Origin: Hysterangium stoloniferum
Lineage: Eukaryota > Basidiomycota > Agaricomycetes > Hysterangiales > Hysterangiaceae
Length of the DNA: 64,000 bases
Reading direction: 5' to 3'
Assembly: GCA_015178975.1 (NCBI GenBank)
Contig: WHVD01000067.1
Coordinates: forward strand, 310,001 to 374,000
In this document: positions 35,710-48,898 of the stretch, piece after piece
Numbering within the stretch: the stretch's first letter is position 1
Layout of the letters: the number at the start of each line of letters is the position of its first letter
The notes under the pieces: model-generated
The model's database searches: none
Told to the model about the DNA's origin: nothing
The model's input: the letters and a program-made list of their open reading frames with translations, nothing else
Position numbers and translations under genes: made by a program

Positions 35710-37846
35710 TCATATACATGAAAGCTCACCAGTAGATGTTGCCCGCAAGGCTTGTTGTAAGGCGCGATTTGCAAAGTATCGCACATCAGCATCCGTATCG
35801 TTCTTCAGAGTCTCCACTGCAGGAATGATGCGCTGTTGAGATACATCCGAGCCTTCGGACAGCTTTCCTAGTGTCTGTGCGATGACTTCGAGAGATTTGG
35901 CAACATTAAAACGAATGTTTGGAATAGGGTCGGTCATCAAGGAAAGAAGAGCGGGAAGGATGTTGTCCCGGATAACTTCAATTGACAGTGTTGGAGCGAT
36001 AGTCTGTATAAGAGGAAGAGAAACATTAGCCACCCGAAAATACAATGCAGTTGAATTGGTCTCTCACGGTTATGGCCAACACGGTAGTCATCCGATATAG
36101 ATAATTAGGATGCGATCCCATAGCGACTACCTTTGGGACGATAGTTGTCTTTGCCCAATCTACCCCAAATACTTCTGTGAGTTTTCGTAGGTTTACCGTT
36201 GCGGCCTCCCTGATCGAGTAAACATTGTCCCCTAACCAAGACATGCAGAGATTCCCCAATTGTTCGTCAAAGAATGTTTTTCCCAGTTGAGTGGCAAGAA
36301 GTGGGATGTACTCAATTATGGCCTGACGGACACGCCATTGCTTGTCTTCGGCCAGCTCAACAATAGCGGGAAGCAGCGATTGGGAGAGCAAGTCAATCCC
36401 AATAACTAAATAAAACGTAATAAATCGATAATACCAGGGAACTAATGGCGCATGCAGACACACCAGCATTAACTTGTTCCAGCTTACTGATGATATTGAG
36501 CCTAACGTCCGGGAACTCGTCTTTTAACAATTGCAAAAACAGGGGAAGCAGGTGTTCGATAGTAGCTTCCTTGCCGAGAAGAGGTGCCAAGCCGCTGATC
36601 TGAGTGGCTAACGCAGCACGGACGTGTTGGGAAACGTCTTGTGACAAATCTCGGACGCAAGGGAGTATACGTGCAAGGATTAGGTCACGATCGACCAATT
36701 TTGCAAATCCTATTGAAGTCAAGTCAACCATTTTGAGAAATTCCCGCAATAAATGAATTACCAGGAATTTGTCCGGCACCAGCAGTCCGTACTTCAGCCT
36801 CATTGTCCTTTAGTAGCTGAACAAAAGCGCCGACCAAGTCCTCCCGCACAATGTCTTCACCTACAGTTTCGGCCAACTGAAACTACCAGTTCAAAAAGAG
36901 TAGTCACAATCAAGGCATAATCAAGCGTACCTCCACGAAATGGTTTGCCACCATGTATCGAACTCTCCAGCTTTTATCTGAGACACTCTGCCGGAGTTGC
37001 GTTAACAAATGCTCCTTAACGTCCTCCGGTCCTAATTGTTGCGCTATTACGATTAAATCTTGCACAGTCAATAGGCGGACCGAGTCTTGATCATCGCTCG
37101 ATAGTTTTCGATAAACAGGAAGCGCCGATGACAAAACATGCTCCTTGGACATCTTTTTGGTGAATGGCTATGATAGTATCAGTATCAACGCAAAAAGTCA
37201 CAGCAATGAAGGTGCTAACCCCAAGCCACTTTGCAGCAGCTCTTCGAACCATCGGGGTATCGTCACTTCCAAGGCCAGCGAAAGCTTTACGCATCTCCTC
37301 TTTGTTAACGTCTGAAACGGCTTCGTACACTGGGGCATACAGAGATGCCGCAGATGTGCGTGATGTAAACCATTCCCCCTTAGTTAAACGTTTCAAAAGC
37401 GGGAGGTAGAATTCTTCGACCTGTGCAGGGGATAAAATTGCTGCAACTTTGGTGATCGACTCGGTTGCCTATCTTCTTGTCAGCGTCGTCCACTGACAAA
37501 AGATGGCACGCAGAGAACAAACCCTATCTCGTACTAGTGTCTCCTCCACTGCCGATAAAGTCTCAAGTGGCACCAATAACATATGTGCATATTCTTTTCC
37601 GCCAATGTACTCGTCGAAGTTCTTTCCAAGCTCTTCCGCAAGAGCCAATAAAACCTCATCTTCATCATCAACAGCGTCAGCTAAGAAGGGTACAAGTTCT
37701 TCCCGGGCGCGCTGAGCACCCAAAGCAAGGGCGATTGTTGAAACACGATGAATCGCGTTGAGACGAAGCTGAACATCATCGCTTTTTAGTTCGTCGACCA
37801 GAAGCTGCAGCGGCCGCGTCTCTGTATCGTCGTACACTGAGGACAT
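35710..37846 (-). CDS. PP2A 65 kDa regulatory subunit A (HEAT-repeat scaffold)
   Basis: The scaffold subunit (yeast Tpd3, S. pombe Paa1) holds the PP2A catalytic and B subunits. It starts [20 protein letters not shown] and is built of HEAT repeats from end to end. Recognisable family strings are [80 protein letters not shown] and [13 protein letters not shown] (here [14 protein letters not shown]). Eight or so exons. The chain ends either by read-through at [10 protein letters not shown] (stop at 35710) or, if a good GTGAGC donor there is used, at a short final exon ending SEPVA (stop at 35663). About 590 residues. Identity is not in doubt; only the last few residues are. Confidence 0.92.
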
Positions 37847-39245
37847 ACGATAAACCGTAGGAGTATTGGTCAGTGAATGGTATTAACACAAAGTTAGAGG
37901 GCAGTTGAGGGGTGTTTCGCGGGACTGTGACTGTCTGCAAAGGTGTATTGCGGAGCTTCAAACGAGGCCACTTCTCTAAATGGTTCGTTCGCTATAAGTA
38001 GATTTTATCCTCCTGTCGCAGCCTTCTCCTTGTAATCTAATTGACTTTAAAGCATCTAAAGTTATTAATGACCAAAGAAACGACAATTTACATATAACAT
38101 ATCGGTTCTCATTAGTGACGCATTCTTCGACTTTTTCTGCGCATCCATGATATCCGAAAAGTAATCATTTTGTCAATGTCCACGTTTTCGTCTCATTAGG
38201 TTATGGATTACAAGGGACTGCGCCATTACTAGTCGGCTGAAGCGTCGGTGGCTTGAATGCTCGACCTGGTTATTAAGAAGTACTTATAATCGCAAAATGT
38301 TTTACAAACGGGCGGACGATTCTTACACAGAAGTGACAGGGCGCGGCGTCGATATTAGTACTTGGGACGCTCATACTGTTCTGGCGATGAGATGGTCGTA
38401 ATCAGATGAATAACTCACGTATAGTCAACTTCTCGAAGGCACTGCCAGTAGTATCTGCTGTCCTCCACCAGACGCTTTTCAAAACGAAATGCAAACGTAA
38501 CTTATGGGTTTGGCCTTCAAAAACATATCATCGTACTATTCTATGCGACACCATGTGCGCAGGGCTTGTTCTTTTTGCTCACCTTTAAGCACGCCGGCTA
38601 CCATTTCTGTCTTCATCATTGTCGTCGAGTCTGCCAATGGCAGGTGTTCCCCCGCCGGAAGCAGCATCAGCAATCCCCTCTATCCCTATGCAAAATCCTA
38701 AATAGAATTTTGATGATGAAGGCTGACCATTATTTCGCTGGATCCTGGTGCTAGCAGTCACTACTGAAAATATTCCTAGCCATAACAAGTGAAGCAGCAA
38801 CGCCTGCACAAGTCTACAAAACATGGTGGAGAAGTAAACTTTCATTGTGAATACCATTAGCTTTCGTTTATATCCCAGTGACATACATTTGTTTGACATT
38901 GTATTAGACTATCAGTTACTGGTCGCCGATGAATGACTTTCAGCCATTTCTCTCGGTTGATCAGGCTGCAAACCGTCACTTTATCCTGTTTACTGAGAAA
39001 TTTCATCTTTCCCAGGTTCTATTAACTGATTTGAATCCTGTTCATTTGCGGGATTTTAGGCCAAGATCTCCCTCGAAAATTAGTTCACAGGTACCCGGCG
39101 CATCTGTATAAAACTTCCAAAGTATACACAGTCTTAGGTATACTTGATATCATTTTATATTAAGCTGTTTCGTCGTCTACAGTCCATCATAGTTAACGAA
39201 GACACTCACGGCGGGCGCTGCTTACGGTTCCGTTGCTCAAAGTTA
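37847..39245. other. Intergenic region with one possible small secreted-protein frame
   Basis: This is the PP2A scaffold promoter and the 3' flank of the TFIIIC gene. A minus-strand frame 38585-38899 (104 codons) contains a hydrophobic segment (QALLLHLLWLGIFSVV) resembling a signal peptide, followed by a short acidic tail. No homologue is recognised and it may be chance. No repeats were seen. Confidence 0.4.
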
Positions 39246-42208
39246 TTATAGAACACGTACAAATCGGTTTCCACAAAATATGCACCAGCGTGCTGCTGCC
39301 ACTAATGCATGTGTTATCGAACTATCTGCCGCAGACGGCTGCCAAGCGAGTTTTCTCAATTCAGAGGGAGTTCTTTGTGAAATAGGTAGGAGTGCCTTTC
39401 TGTTACACCCAATGCAGGTGCGCACGAAAGGAGTTGCAAGGATGAAGGATGTGACAGAGCATCGTGCTGTGGAAGAAAGAAGAATCATGAGTATGAGTTA
39501 GTGATAGAAAATACCTAGATGAGGGCATACACCAGACATGGCCGTTCAGGCAAACAGCGTCCTTCCCGATACCCAGGGGTACAATGGCATGACAAGCTGG
39601 ACACTTCTCTTGTTCATCGGGACTGTCGGCGATAATATTTTCGGGCAAGTGGACCTTGCTACTAAGTGCCAGGGCTTCCTGTTGTAACGAAGGTGGTCCG
39701 TGTGTTCGACAAAGGACAATCCAGCGTCGAATGAAATCGCGGTCGGCACCTAGGCATTTTAGAAGCATTTAAGAATATAAACGGCATAACGTACCTTCAA
39801 CCAATGTAACAAACTGGCCAAGTGCGCGAAGGACAATGTGTAGTTGAAAGTGCAGTAATGTGTTTGACAGATCGGCCGTTAGGGTCTTGAACGATACCGT
39901 GTCGATTCCGCTGATTGTCTATGGGCAGTTTTGATAAGTAGCCATGCCTCCCAATCAAAGAAGGCTCACAGAACAGAACATGGAAACGCCAAGTTTCAGT
40001 CGGACCGAGCGAACATCTTTTCTTCTGAAAAGGCTAACAGACAGTAGATAAGACAAGTTATCAATCGATAGAGCCAAATCGGTAGCAGTAGATTGAGTTG
40101 GGTTATCATCCTTTAAGGTGTCTGCTACCGCCAGGCGACCAAGTATCAGATTCTGGTGTGCCTCTATGAAGGTTTCATTGCGAAGGTGTAGGAATATCCC
40201 GCGGAGAACATGTGTGGGAGCAGCATTCACTGAAAATGTCGCAATGAACATCATGATGTTGCATCAATAATAACGTACGATTAGTTGAATCCACCGATGG
40301 GATGATAAGTCGGTCAAGAATTGTCTCTTCATCTTTCCAAATTTGAGCAACAACAAACATACTCGTATGCTGAGATTCGTGTTTATAGCTGAAGTCGTGC
40401 GGTCGACCGGTCCTGAGATAATTCTTTTTTTCCAGGTTAATATTAGGGATCAGTTGGGAAAGACGTACTCATGAAACCACCCAATGGCACCTGCTGAGTC
40501 ATAATCAAAAAGACCCATCGTCCGGTTGACATCCTCAAAGGATATGTGCTCCTCAGCTAAGGCGAACACAGCTCGTATTCGATTAGTCAGGTCCTCAGAA
40601 GTCAGATCGGATGATGCATGTAAGGTAGGCAGAGTGGAAATATTTTTAATCATGCAGAAGGTACCTTCGAATAAGGAGACTAGAAGCGCATCATGTTGTT
40701 TATAGTATAACAATCCAGAGACAGGAGCTAACGGGCTGGTGCTTGTAGAGATTGGTTGGGACTCCAAGGCAACTTGCCATATTTCGGCCCATTCATACTG
40801 TGTTTTGTTCGACATGCGCCGGATATGTATAATGCCTGGTTTGGCATAAGTCAGTATTGGCTATACGCAATAGTTGTTCCATTTATCAGGTAAGCGCAAT
40901 GAAAATTATCCGGCTCACAACCCGTTCTTCAGTCTCAATCCATTTGATTGCTGTGAGTGCACTATAACCAGGTTCACAAGATGGTTCGCCATTATTCAGG
41001 TGGGTGAACTCCCAATGCGGTTGTAAATCATTGTCTAAAGCCAGTGACACCAATATGATGAATATGCTACCATCAGGTATCCCGCATGCAAGCAACGCTC
41101 GAACTGAAAAGCTTTTAACCAATTGCCAGGATGACATGTGCTTACTTACAACAGCGTGGTTTGATTACTTCCCAGGACGACCATGCTAGATGAGTAATCC
41201 AGTTTTCCGTTAATTTGACGGAGTTTATTAGTCGTAATTCCCCGTTATAACCACTGCCGATTGAACTATTATGTATATGTCAGCTCATTGAAAATGATGG
41301 GAATGAACGCTATACTTGGATAGCTGCATTAAGTGTACTCTCCCCGATCTGGTGCCTAATGCCAGCAGAGAACCATCCACAAAGCGCATCTGCTCGGGAA
41401 CAGGTATTTGAGTTGACCAATTGATGCCTAACAGTAATTAGATGGATCGAGTGGAACACCGGCGTACTTACAATGTACTTGAGAATCCAAAGTTTTGTGG
41501 GGGGAGTCATTGATTTCGGATGCAGATTCTTTGATGGTAAGTGTTACATCTTGTACCTTTTATTGAATGCATGAATTTTTGCTCCTAGGATATGGGGTGA
41601 ATACAAACTCTGCGCCACTCCCCAGTCAAAAAATTCTTGAGGGGCGCCCACAACACTACTTCCAAGTTAGTGGTAAGCGTTGCTAGCAAGCAGCTGTTGG
41701 CGTTTAATAAAAAGTCGATATGGTCATGGGATATAATTACCACGACCCATTACTGAGGTTCGTTGGTGAAACTGCGATGGAAGCCCACGACATATCGAGC
41801 GAACCCAAAGCAACGGTACCCCAGTCTAATTTACTCCGCGTTACTGACCACCTTCAATGGACGTTAAAGCTCAACATACTGTCAGATTCTAGCGGCCAGT
41901 GGTGTACTGGTGTCTTGTCAAGTTCTATCAGAGTCCTATACCACTTCAAATCCTCGTCCTTTCCGATCGTCTTTGTCGAGGCCGTAAGTAGGACTGACGG
42001 ATCAAAACTAATCCCAGTGTTGGGTGTCTACAAGGATATATGTTAACTTCGAGAATGATGCTAACGACATTTCTCGCACGAGAATATATATTGTACCCCG
42101 AGTGAGAAGAAATACTTGACCATCTTCAGACCACTGCAAAGTAGTCAACGAGGGGCCATGGGCCGTAACAGGAAACGTTAAGCACGTAAGTGCCTCCACG
42201 TCGGCCAT
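39246..42208 (-). CDS. RNA polymerase III factor TFIIIC, 90 kDa-type subunit with zinc-binding C-terminus
   Basis: TFIIIC binds internal promoters of tRNA genes and recruits TFIIIB. The N-terminus (MADVEALTCLTFPVTAHGPS, then LQWSEDGQVFLLTRGTIYIL) is the start of the TFIIIC90 beta-propeller. The middle exons carry LACGIPDGSIFIILVSLAL and YEWAEIWQVALESQP. The C-terminal module is the TFIIIC zinc-finger pattern: CPACHAIVPLG...AVCLNGHVW, joined over an intron to ARCSVTSFILATPFVRTCIG, then WCIFCGNRFVRVL. Paired CxxC motifs and a lone CxxGH are as expected for metal binding. Stop at 39246-39248. About ten exons; those between 41150 and 42000 are the least certain. It shares a 354 bp divergent upstream region with the acidic protein gene. 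Confidence 0.8.
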
Positions 42209-42562
42209 TTTGTATCGCTCCGCGGAGTACACAGCCGATTGGTCTGAATTCAACTCTCCTTGGAAGACTTTCTGTGAGTGTGACGTGTGACTTTTCGTTC
42301 ACTAACGCCACCACATGATGTCATTGAATCTCCTTCCACCGTCAAGCTTGATTTGCTCACTATCGCTGCCTAGTGAGCTCACCGCAAATCTGATATTTTG
42401 TTCGTTTACAGCACCTAATAAATGATCGGTCCATCTACGGAAAAAAAATTCTGATCTTGGATATCAATTTGCACGCGCGATATGACTGTAAGATACACAT
42501 TCACTCTGCAAATGCAAGCCTTAGAGAATTTGTGAAAGGATTTGACATTCTGTTATCAACAT
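42209..42562. promoter_or_regulatory. Divergent promoter region
   Basis: A 354 bp gap between two genes transcribed away from each other (TFIIIC subunit on minus, acidic protein on plus). Both promoters must lie here. No individual TATA or CCAAT element is clear enough to name. Confidence 0.45.
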
Positions 42563-43229
42563 ATGACTGAGAATGATATTGGAACCATGGACTCCATAGA
42601 CGGCCCAGACTTTATGGATGGACAACTGTCTGACGAAGGTACAATTGGAAATCCATATTCGTATTCGTGCAGTTCATATTCTCCCGCAGAACTTGAGATC
42701 CCAATTCACATGGTGCCTCCAAACCCAGATGACGCAAACAGTAAGTATCACTGTCGACCGTGTGTGAGCCCTTTTGGCTATTTATATACGCCATTCAGCC
42801 CTTCCATCGCAAGGCCATCCTTCATATCCATACGGCAATCCCACAAATCCCAATCATCCGGCTGCTCTCCCACATATAAGTGGTGGTCTGGGGCGTGCTC
42901 TACATGAAGATATGGGATATGCCGGTGGGACGCTAAATGCTGCGCTTAGATGGAAAGATCTTGGTCTCGAGATGCTGCTGCTAGTCAATGAGGAAAAAGA
43001 AGCCGAGAGAGCAGCTGTGGCTAGGAGAGTGGCCAACGGTGCCACGCATAGAAATCATCCAGCTGTGCTGCTGCCTGAGGATCAAACGAATGATGACGAC
43101 GAGGATGAAGAAGATGGCGAAGAAGAAGAGGAGGGTGAAGATTATGATGACGATGAGAGTGGTCTCAGTCATGAGTCTTTCGAGAGCGGCATTGCATTAC
43201 AGCCGATTCGGATTGAGGATTACAACTAA
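42563..43229 (+). CDS. Acidic protein of unknown function
   Basis: Two exons (42563-42740 and 42799-43229) around a 58 bp intron with a GTAAGT donor and TTCAG acceptor encode 202 residues. The N-terminal half is rich in Ser, Tyr, Pro and Asn (EIPIHMVPPNPDD; HPSYPYGNPTNPNHP). A short helix follows (LNAALRWKDLGLEMLLLVNE) with EKEAERAAVARRV. The C-terminus is a run of Asp/Glu (about 30 residues), then SHESFESGIALQPIRIEDYN. No known domain is recognised. The acidic tract and lack of signal peptide suggest a nuclear or cytosolic protein, possibly chromatin-related; that is a guess. Confidence 0.65.
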
Positions 43230-44125
43230 AAAAAAAAAGAGATCTTTGTTGGATGTCTACCCATAGGGTAGAAAAGCAGATCGTTCGCACCATGGATCTT
43301 CCCCTTAAACATAGTCTTTTTCCAAGACCGCTACCTTACCTATGTGCAGTTTAATAAATTTTAATGGTGCAAAGTCAGCTATGATTCGGATATTTACGTG
43401 GAAGCATAGGTACCTTTATTCCTGAAAATTTAAATCCACCAACACAAGTAAGCTATTCAGTGGCCGTTTGGCCAAACTCATCGTATTTTGATTTACCAAT
43501 GCCTTCACAGTAATTTATATATATTCACAATGCGCTTCACAAGCCCTAAAACGTTGTCATTGATGGACAGTGAAACAGGTCATTGAACACCCGTATGAAT
43601 TTTTTTTTAATGTCCTCATATAGTGAGTGTCCATCTCTCGAATATCAGGTGCCGTATGATGCGTTGATATCGTGATTAGCTCCTGTATGCCATGGGTATG
43701 ATCAAGTCTCAAATCCCGACACTACTGTATTAATTTTACATATTTGTTCCTGGGTTCTCTTTATCTCGAGAGGTTCAAAATAAATCTGTGCAAGTTTGTC
43801 TATTTTACGAAACCTTGATACCGTCGATAAACAAACGTCATATCATCCTAAACCAACATCCGTTTGGTAAGGTAACTCGAGGGTTTACAGTCTAGCGGCT
43901 ATCGTACAAGAGATATATATGCATGCGGTTTCACGCCAGACTCCTTGATCCTTATTCTGATTTCTTACCGGACAGAAAAGCGGACGGTTTCCGGTAGACA
44001 GTTTAACGAAGAAAGGAATTGTAAATTACAACATTTACTGTTACTCATTGTCAGTGTCTCCAGTTTGAGAGACAACATAAAAGTACAGAACATAGGACGG
44101 GGGAGTTTATCCACCACCCTTATAG
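43230..44125. other. Intergenic region, nothing recognised
   Basis: A convergent 3' region about 0.9 kb long between the acidic protein gene and the amidase gene. It is AT-rich with no supported frame, RNA or repeat. Confidence 0.55.
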
Positions 44126-46241
44126 CTATATTTGCAGCTTGAGGGCCTTATCCACGAGCTCCCCCATTCCTATGAGGGCCTCCTCTTCGCAGGTTCGGCC
44201 GACGACCTGTATTCCGACTGGTGCACCCTTGAAAGTTGCGGGATCATCTACCAGAAGAGATATTAATGCCAGATATTTGACAAGAACATGCAGACCTCAC
44301 ATAATTCGAACACAAGTTTGTCCTCGTCAGACAGGAATGCATGCGGTGCTTTCGCCTTGTCGATAGTCTCGTCGACACTTGTAACGGGAAAAACCAGAGC
44401 CGGATAATCCAAAGCATTCCAAATCATAGTGAAATCGGCAGTCCTGCGTGATTTTTAGGGGTTCTCAAAGTAATTTACGACACCCCAAGTATATGCTTAC
44501 GAGTTTTTGCCATGAGGAGGCGCAGCGAAGGGGGCGACGGGGGAAATGATGGCATCAACGGGACGACCTGTCCCGGTTTCTGCGACGGTAGCCTCCCAAT
44601 GATCAATATATTCTTGTCGGAGGTCTCGCCTTGTTTTCTGGAGCTGCCAAAGGCCGAATGCTGTCTGGGGAACAGGTTTGAGGGAGAAAGCTCGAGTTTT
44701 GGATGAAGGAGGAGCGTTCAACTCAGGGTCCATTGTATTGATAAGGGGCTCCCCAAGTGCAGAAAGAACAGATGCATAATCATCTTCTGCTCCAGATACC
44801 CAAATTGACCTGGCAATGGTGATGATTTCCCCATGCTTGTAAGGTTTGAAATCCACAACTTCACGGCATATGAATTAATGTATGATGCAGAAATAAATGG
44901 AGTCAAGTACAAACCTTTGTGTCCTGCAGCTACAAGGGCATTCCGAGTGAACTCAAGAGCGCGTATGACGGGTGGGTGAGGAACGACATTCCCATCGTTC
45001 CAGATGATTCCAAAGACCAATTGCTTCCCTCCGCCATGTTCTTTGAGCTCGTATCCAGATTGATCCCAAGGCTTATTGATTGCCAGGGGATCTCTCCGCC
45101 ATGGTTTCGCATCGATTACGGCTTTCATGAAGGCTTTAACGCCATATAAAGATGTAGCTAACGGACCCAAGACTGATGGCAAGGAGTCTTGTCCCTCCAG
45201 ACTATTGAGAGCTCCACGGTACGGGATTCTATTGAATGAGGGACGAAGGGCATAAAGCCCGTTGAATACCGCGGGAATTCGTATTGAGCTGGAATTAAGG
45301 TGAAATCGTGGGGGAATCTCATTATTCTAGGTTACAAAGCTTACCCGCCGACTGAAAACACAGCATAGTTACTATTTGAGTGAAAAAAAAATAAGATGAG
45401 GCCTACTGTCGGAACCAACGCCCAAAACTGAACCTCGCATTCCAATTAAGGCACCTTCGCCGCCAGAAGAGCCGCCCGAGGTGAGGGTACGGTTGTATGG
45501 GTTCAAAGTGCGACCAAAAACATAGTTGAAGGTCTCGGGCCACTGAAACGCAAGATTGTTGCTGGGATCTGCTAGCCATGAGAACACTGTTACATACCAT
45601 TAAGGTTTGTGGCACGTTGGTGCGCACGAAAGGGACGGCTCCTTGTTGACAGAGAATCTCGACAAGGGTCGCGTCCTTTTTGGCATATTTACCGATCCAA
45701 GAAGCATAACCTGACAATGAGATAGATAGTGAGAAACATAAAACACTCGTGGGAAAGAGTAGTATTCACCCATAATGGTCTCAAGACCTGCAATGGAGAT
45801 TTGATCCTTCAAAGAGACGGGTAAGCCATGTAGGGGGCCAACGACTTGGCCAGTCTCTTTAAGATGAGCGTCGAGATTCGCAGCACGCTCCAAAGCAGCA
45901 TCGACGAATATTTCCGTCAAACAGTTCACCTGTGAAGACTCAATACATAAACGATCGAAAGGTGTGTCACTTACTGCTTGATGTGCGAGGATTGCACGCT
46001 TATAGAAAGCTCGGGTCACGTCAACAGATGACCAAGTCGCAGATGCAAGTTTCTTAAGGAGTATTTCAACGTCGGACTCCGTTATCTGAAGCTCGAGTTG
46101 ACTCAGTAAACCGCTCTCACGGGGAAAGGACACGACGTTCAGGCGATCCTCAGCTGGTGGTGCTACAACCCAGTCTTTAGGGATTGCATCTTGCTGTCGC
46201 TTCTTCTTGTCTGAGCACAGTTCCATCCATTGTGTGACCAT
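44126..46241 (-). CDS. Amidase signature enzyme (acetamidase / fatty-acid amide hydrolase-like)
   Basis: Amidase-signature enzymes hydrolyse carboxamides using a Ser-cisSer-Lys triad. The protein starts MVTQWMELCSDKKKRQQD. All three elements are visible: the Lys in GLPVSLKDQISIAG, the Ser loop TSGGSSGGEGALIGMRGS, and the nucleophile Ser in IGGSIRIPAVFNGLYALRPS. Also typical are GPLHGLPVSLKD and FGRTLNPYNRTLTSGG, and the end PVGIQVVGRTCEEEALI. Around ten exons give about 560 residues, normal for fungal acetamidases (AmdS type). The substrate is unknown. A rearranged 142 bp fragment of this gene lies at 55869-56010. Confidence 0.88.
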
Positions 46242-47072
46242 GGTGGCAGAGTGAAGACCCTGAAAAGGTTGAAGTAAATATATACATTCTCAGGCTATTT
46301 CGGGTCACAATCATATTGTTATCAACGGCATTGGTCTTCCGAAGAGGGAAGCATACGCGACAATAAGACACAGGTAATAAGACACTATAAATAAGTACAA
46401 GAGACTCTTATAAACACACGCATTCGCTCGGGAAAGACACCTAAGATTATAGCCTCACACACACCATGAATTCCCTGAAAAAGAAGATTGTCAATTACAT
46501 CCACAGAGATGCAAACAATGACGCCAAAGAAAAAAAGCTCAGAAAGTCATAAATGTCAGCGGTACGCGAGCTGACTATGAGGCCAGTTCACGCACAGAGT
46601 CGACTAAGAGGTGCCAGTGGTGGTCGAAGAACTCGACGCTCTTCATAGCCGTAGAACATAAAGAGAAATATAGACAATGTACTCACCCTTAACGTAGTAT
46701 TATCAAGTGATGACCATTGATAATTGTCCTTGGAACGAAGGGAAACATTATGGTTGTGGTGAAGAGGTTCCCTGTTGCTTAAAAATTTTTATAGGCGATC
46801 GGGTGCAGCGTGGGAACCACGACCAGGAAAGAGCGGCTAACTCGGCACCGGAAGCACAGTCAAGCCAAAGTCAGGTCTGCTGAATCTCAAGACTCAAGTC
46901 AATCGCTCTCCCTCCTCAAGCCACTAATCAGTACTAGGGTATGTCAATACACTCTTTTGGATGTCATAGACGTCGCTATGAAGTATTGCTATGAAGTTAG
47001 CAGACGATTTGCGATGGATGGTGAACACAATCTTTGGATTACAATGCTGACTTAAACTCTCCTTCAGCCGAT
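46242..47072. other. Divergent region with probable RPS3 5' UTR intron
   Basis: This holds the amidase promoter (minus) and the RPS3 promoter and leader (plus). A GTATGT donor at 46939 and a CCTTCAG acceptor ending at 47067, just 5 bp before the RPS3 ATG, suggest a leader intron of about 129 bp. A 28-codon open frame at 46466-46552 is lysine-rich but probably chance. Confidence 0.45.
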
Positions 47073-48088
47073 ATGTCTACAATCAGCAAGAAACGCAAGG
47101 AATGTGGACTTTTCTCTGGTAGAATACAGATGATTGATGATTGATGATTGATTACAGTTCGTCGCCGATGGTGTCTTCCGTGCAGAGTTAGGGGAATTCC
47201 TTCAGCACGAGCTCTCTGCAGAGGGTTACTCTGGCTGTGATGTCCGTGTTACCCATGCCCGTACTGAAGCAAGCATCATATTATTTATGTCCCATAGTCT
47301 GTATTGACGGTATCGCTTTAGATTATCATCCGAGCAACCCACACCCAAGAAGTTTTGGGTGAGAAGGGTCGCCGCATTCGTGAACTCACAGCACTCGTTC
47401 AGAAGCGCTTCAAATTCCCCGAGAACAGTCTCGAGCTTTATGCTGAGAAAGTTCAGTACCGTGGTCTCTCGGCTGTTGCTCAGTGTGAGAGCTTGCGATA
47501 CAAATTGCTTGGAGGTCTCGCCGTCCGTAGGTATGAGAGATGTTCTCCGTGTAAACTCACAATCATTGTCTGAACTGCTGTTGCAAGGGCGTGTTACGGT
47601 GTCCTCCGTTTCGTTATGGAGTCTGGCGCGAAGGGTTGTGAAGTTGTCGTCTCTGGCAAGCTTCGTGCTGCCCGTGCAAAATCCATGAAGTTCACCGATG
47701 GCTTTATGATCCACTCCGGTCAACCTGCCCGTGATTTTGTTGACTATGCCGTACGTCACGTCATGCTCAAGCAGGGTGTGCTCGGTCTCAAAGTTAAAAT
47801 GTTCGTCCATGATATTGGCTACATGATATTATACTGATTTTCTTGACACAATTAAGCATGAAGGCTCATGATCCTGAAGGCCACACGGGCCCGAGAAAAC
47901 CCCTACCCGACACAGTTACCATCTTGGAGCCCCCGACAGACAAGATTGTCAGCGAGCCAACATCGGAGTCGCGTGGAGTCGCAGAGGCCCAGGTCGTTGC
48001 ACCAGCCCCAGTCTCGGAGGAGGTTGCATACCAAGGGGAACAATTCCAGCAGGATGTGTTCCAACCTGATCAACAACCAGCATTCTGA
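47073..48088 (+). CDS. RPS3: 40S ribosomal protein uS3
   Basis: uS3 sits at the mRNA entry channel of the small subunit and has a KH domain. The protein reads MSTISKKRK / [20 protein letters not shown], then [20 protein letters not shown], the KH GxxG region, and [40 protein letters not shown] opens the C-terminal tail. Exons are 47073-47099, 47158-47268, 47322-47530, 47588-47800 and 47857-48088. Two of the four introns are non-canonical. Intron 2 (47269-47321) begins GCAAGC, an accepted GC-AG type. Intron 1 (47100-47157) begins GAATGT, i.e. GA-AG, yet only this join gives ISKKRK-FVADGV. Family identity is certain; intron 1 is the oddity. Confidence 0.95.
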
Positions 48089-48898
48089 GCTATTGTTTCG
48101 TTATTCGTTGTTGTCATTACATGCACAAAAGCAGTATATATTCCTGCACCCCATCATTGATCTCATGATGAGGACTCAGAATAAGCATAAGAAACATAAT
48201 AATTGCGAATTATTTAAATCTCGCTAGTTGATAAAAGGTCAACACCGCTGAGGTCCGAAGTTCTACCTTTTTCGCTGTTTTTTCGTACACGAGTATATAA
48301 TGTTATTTCGCCATAGCTGTGCTGGCATCTGATGTCTAATATCCAGAAAATATATTTAAAAAGGGGGGACCGTGGGGCGTAAAGGGAGTATAAAGGGAAG
48401 TTCAATAAGCGAGTTTTCGGGGCTACTGCTGCAGCGCGTGTCATTCCTTTTCCCTCATTGTTCTCTTCTTGATTGCTCAAAGCGATATGACTCTCTCCTG
48501 GTAGTCAGATGGCTTTTAATAGGATCCCTTTATTGTCCGTCCAGCTACTCTTGTATAAGAAGAAATCGGATCAAAGAGTAATGATATTCTAGGCTTCAGC
48601 TGCGCTACCCTCGTTTACCAGCTATTGACAACGAGGGGGACTCGTTTTCCCTATATAACCAGTAGGAACTATACCTCGATCTGTACCCCCTCGTCACAGT
48701 ATCGTGTCTGGTCAAGGCTTGCCACTTTTGTCAACTTTTTCTTTTTTCCACGTTTAATTTTTCTCGACATTTTCTCCCGCTCCTGGGCTAGAGCACTGTT
48801 ATTAAATTCCCACAGAGAGCTTGCTCCTAGAACACTTCTTGTGATTTTTTCACGTATCCACAACACGCAGCCGAAAACCACCTCTCCCTTCCTTCAAA
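48089..48898. other. Intergenic region, nothing recognised
   Basis: Eight hundred bases between RPS3 and the membrane-protein gene. Long pyrimidine-rich stretches before 48899 look like a promoter/leader. Open frames on both strands lack support. Confidence 0.55.

Noticed and set aside
46466..46552. Lysine-rich 28-codon open frame upstream of RPS3
   Set aside because: Too short, no conserved motif, and it lies in the likely promoter region; chance is the simpler reading.
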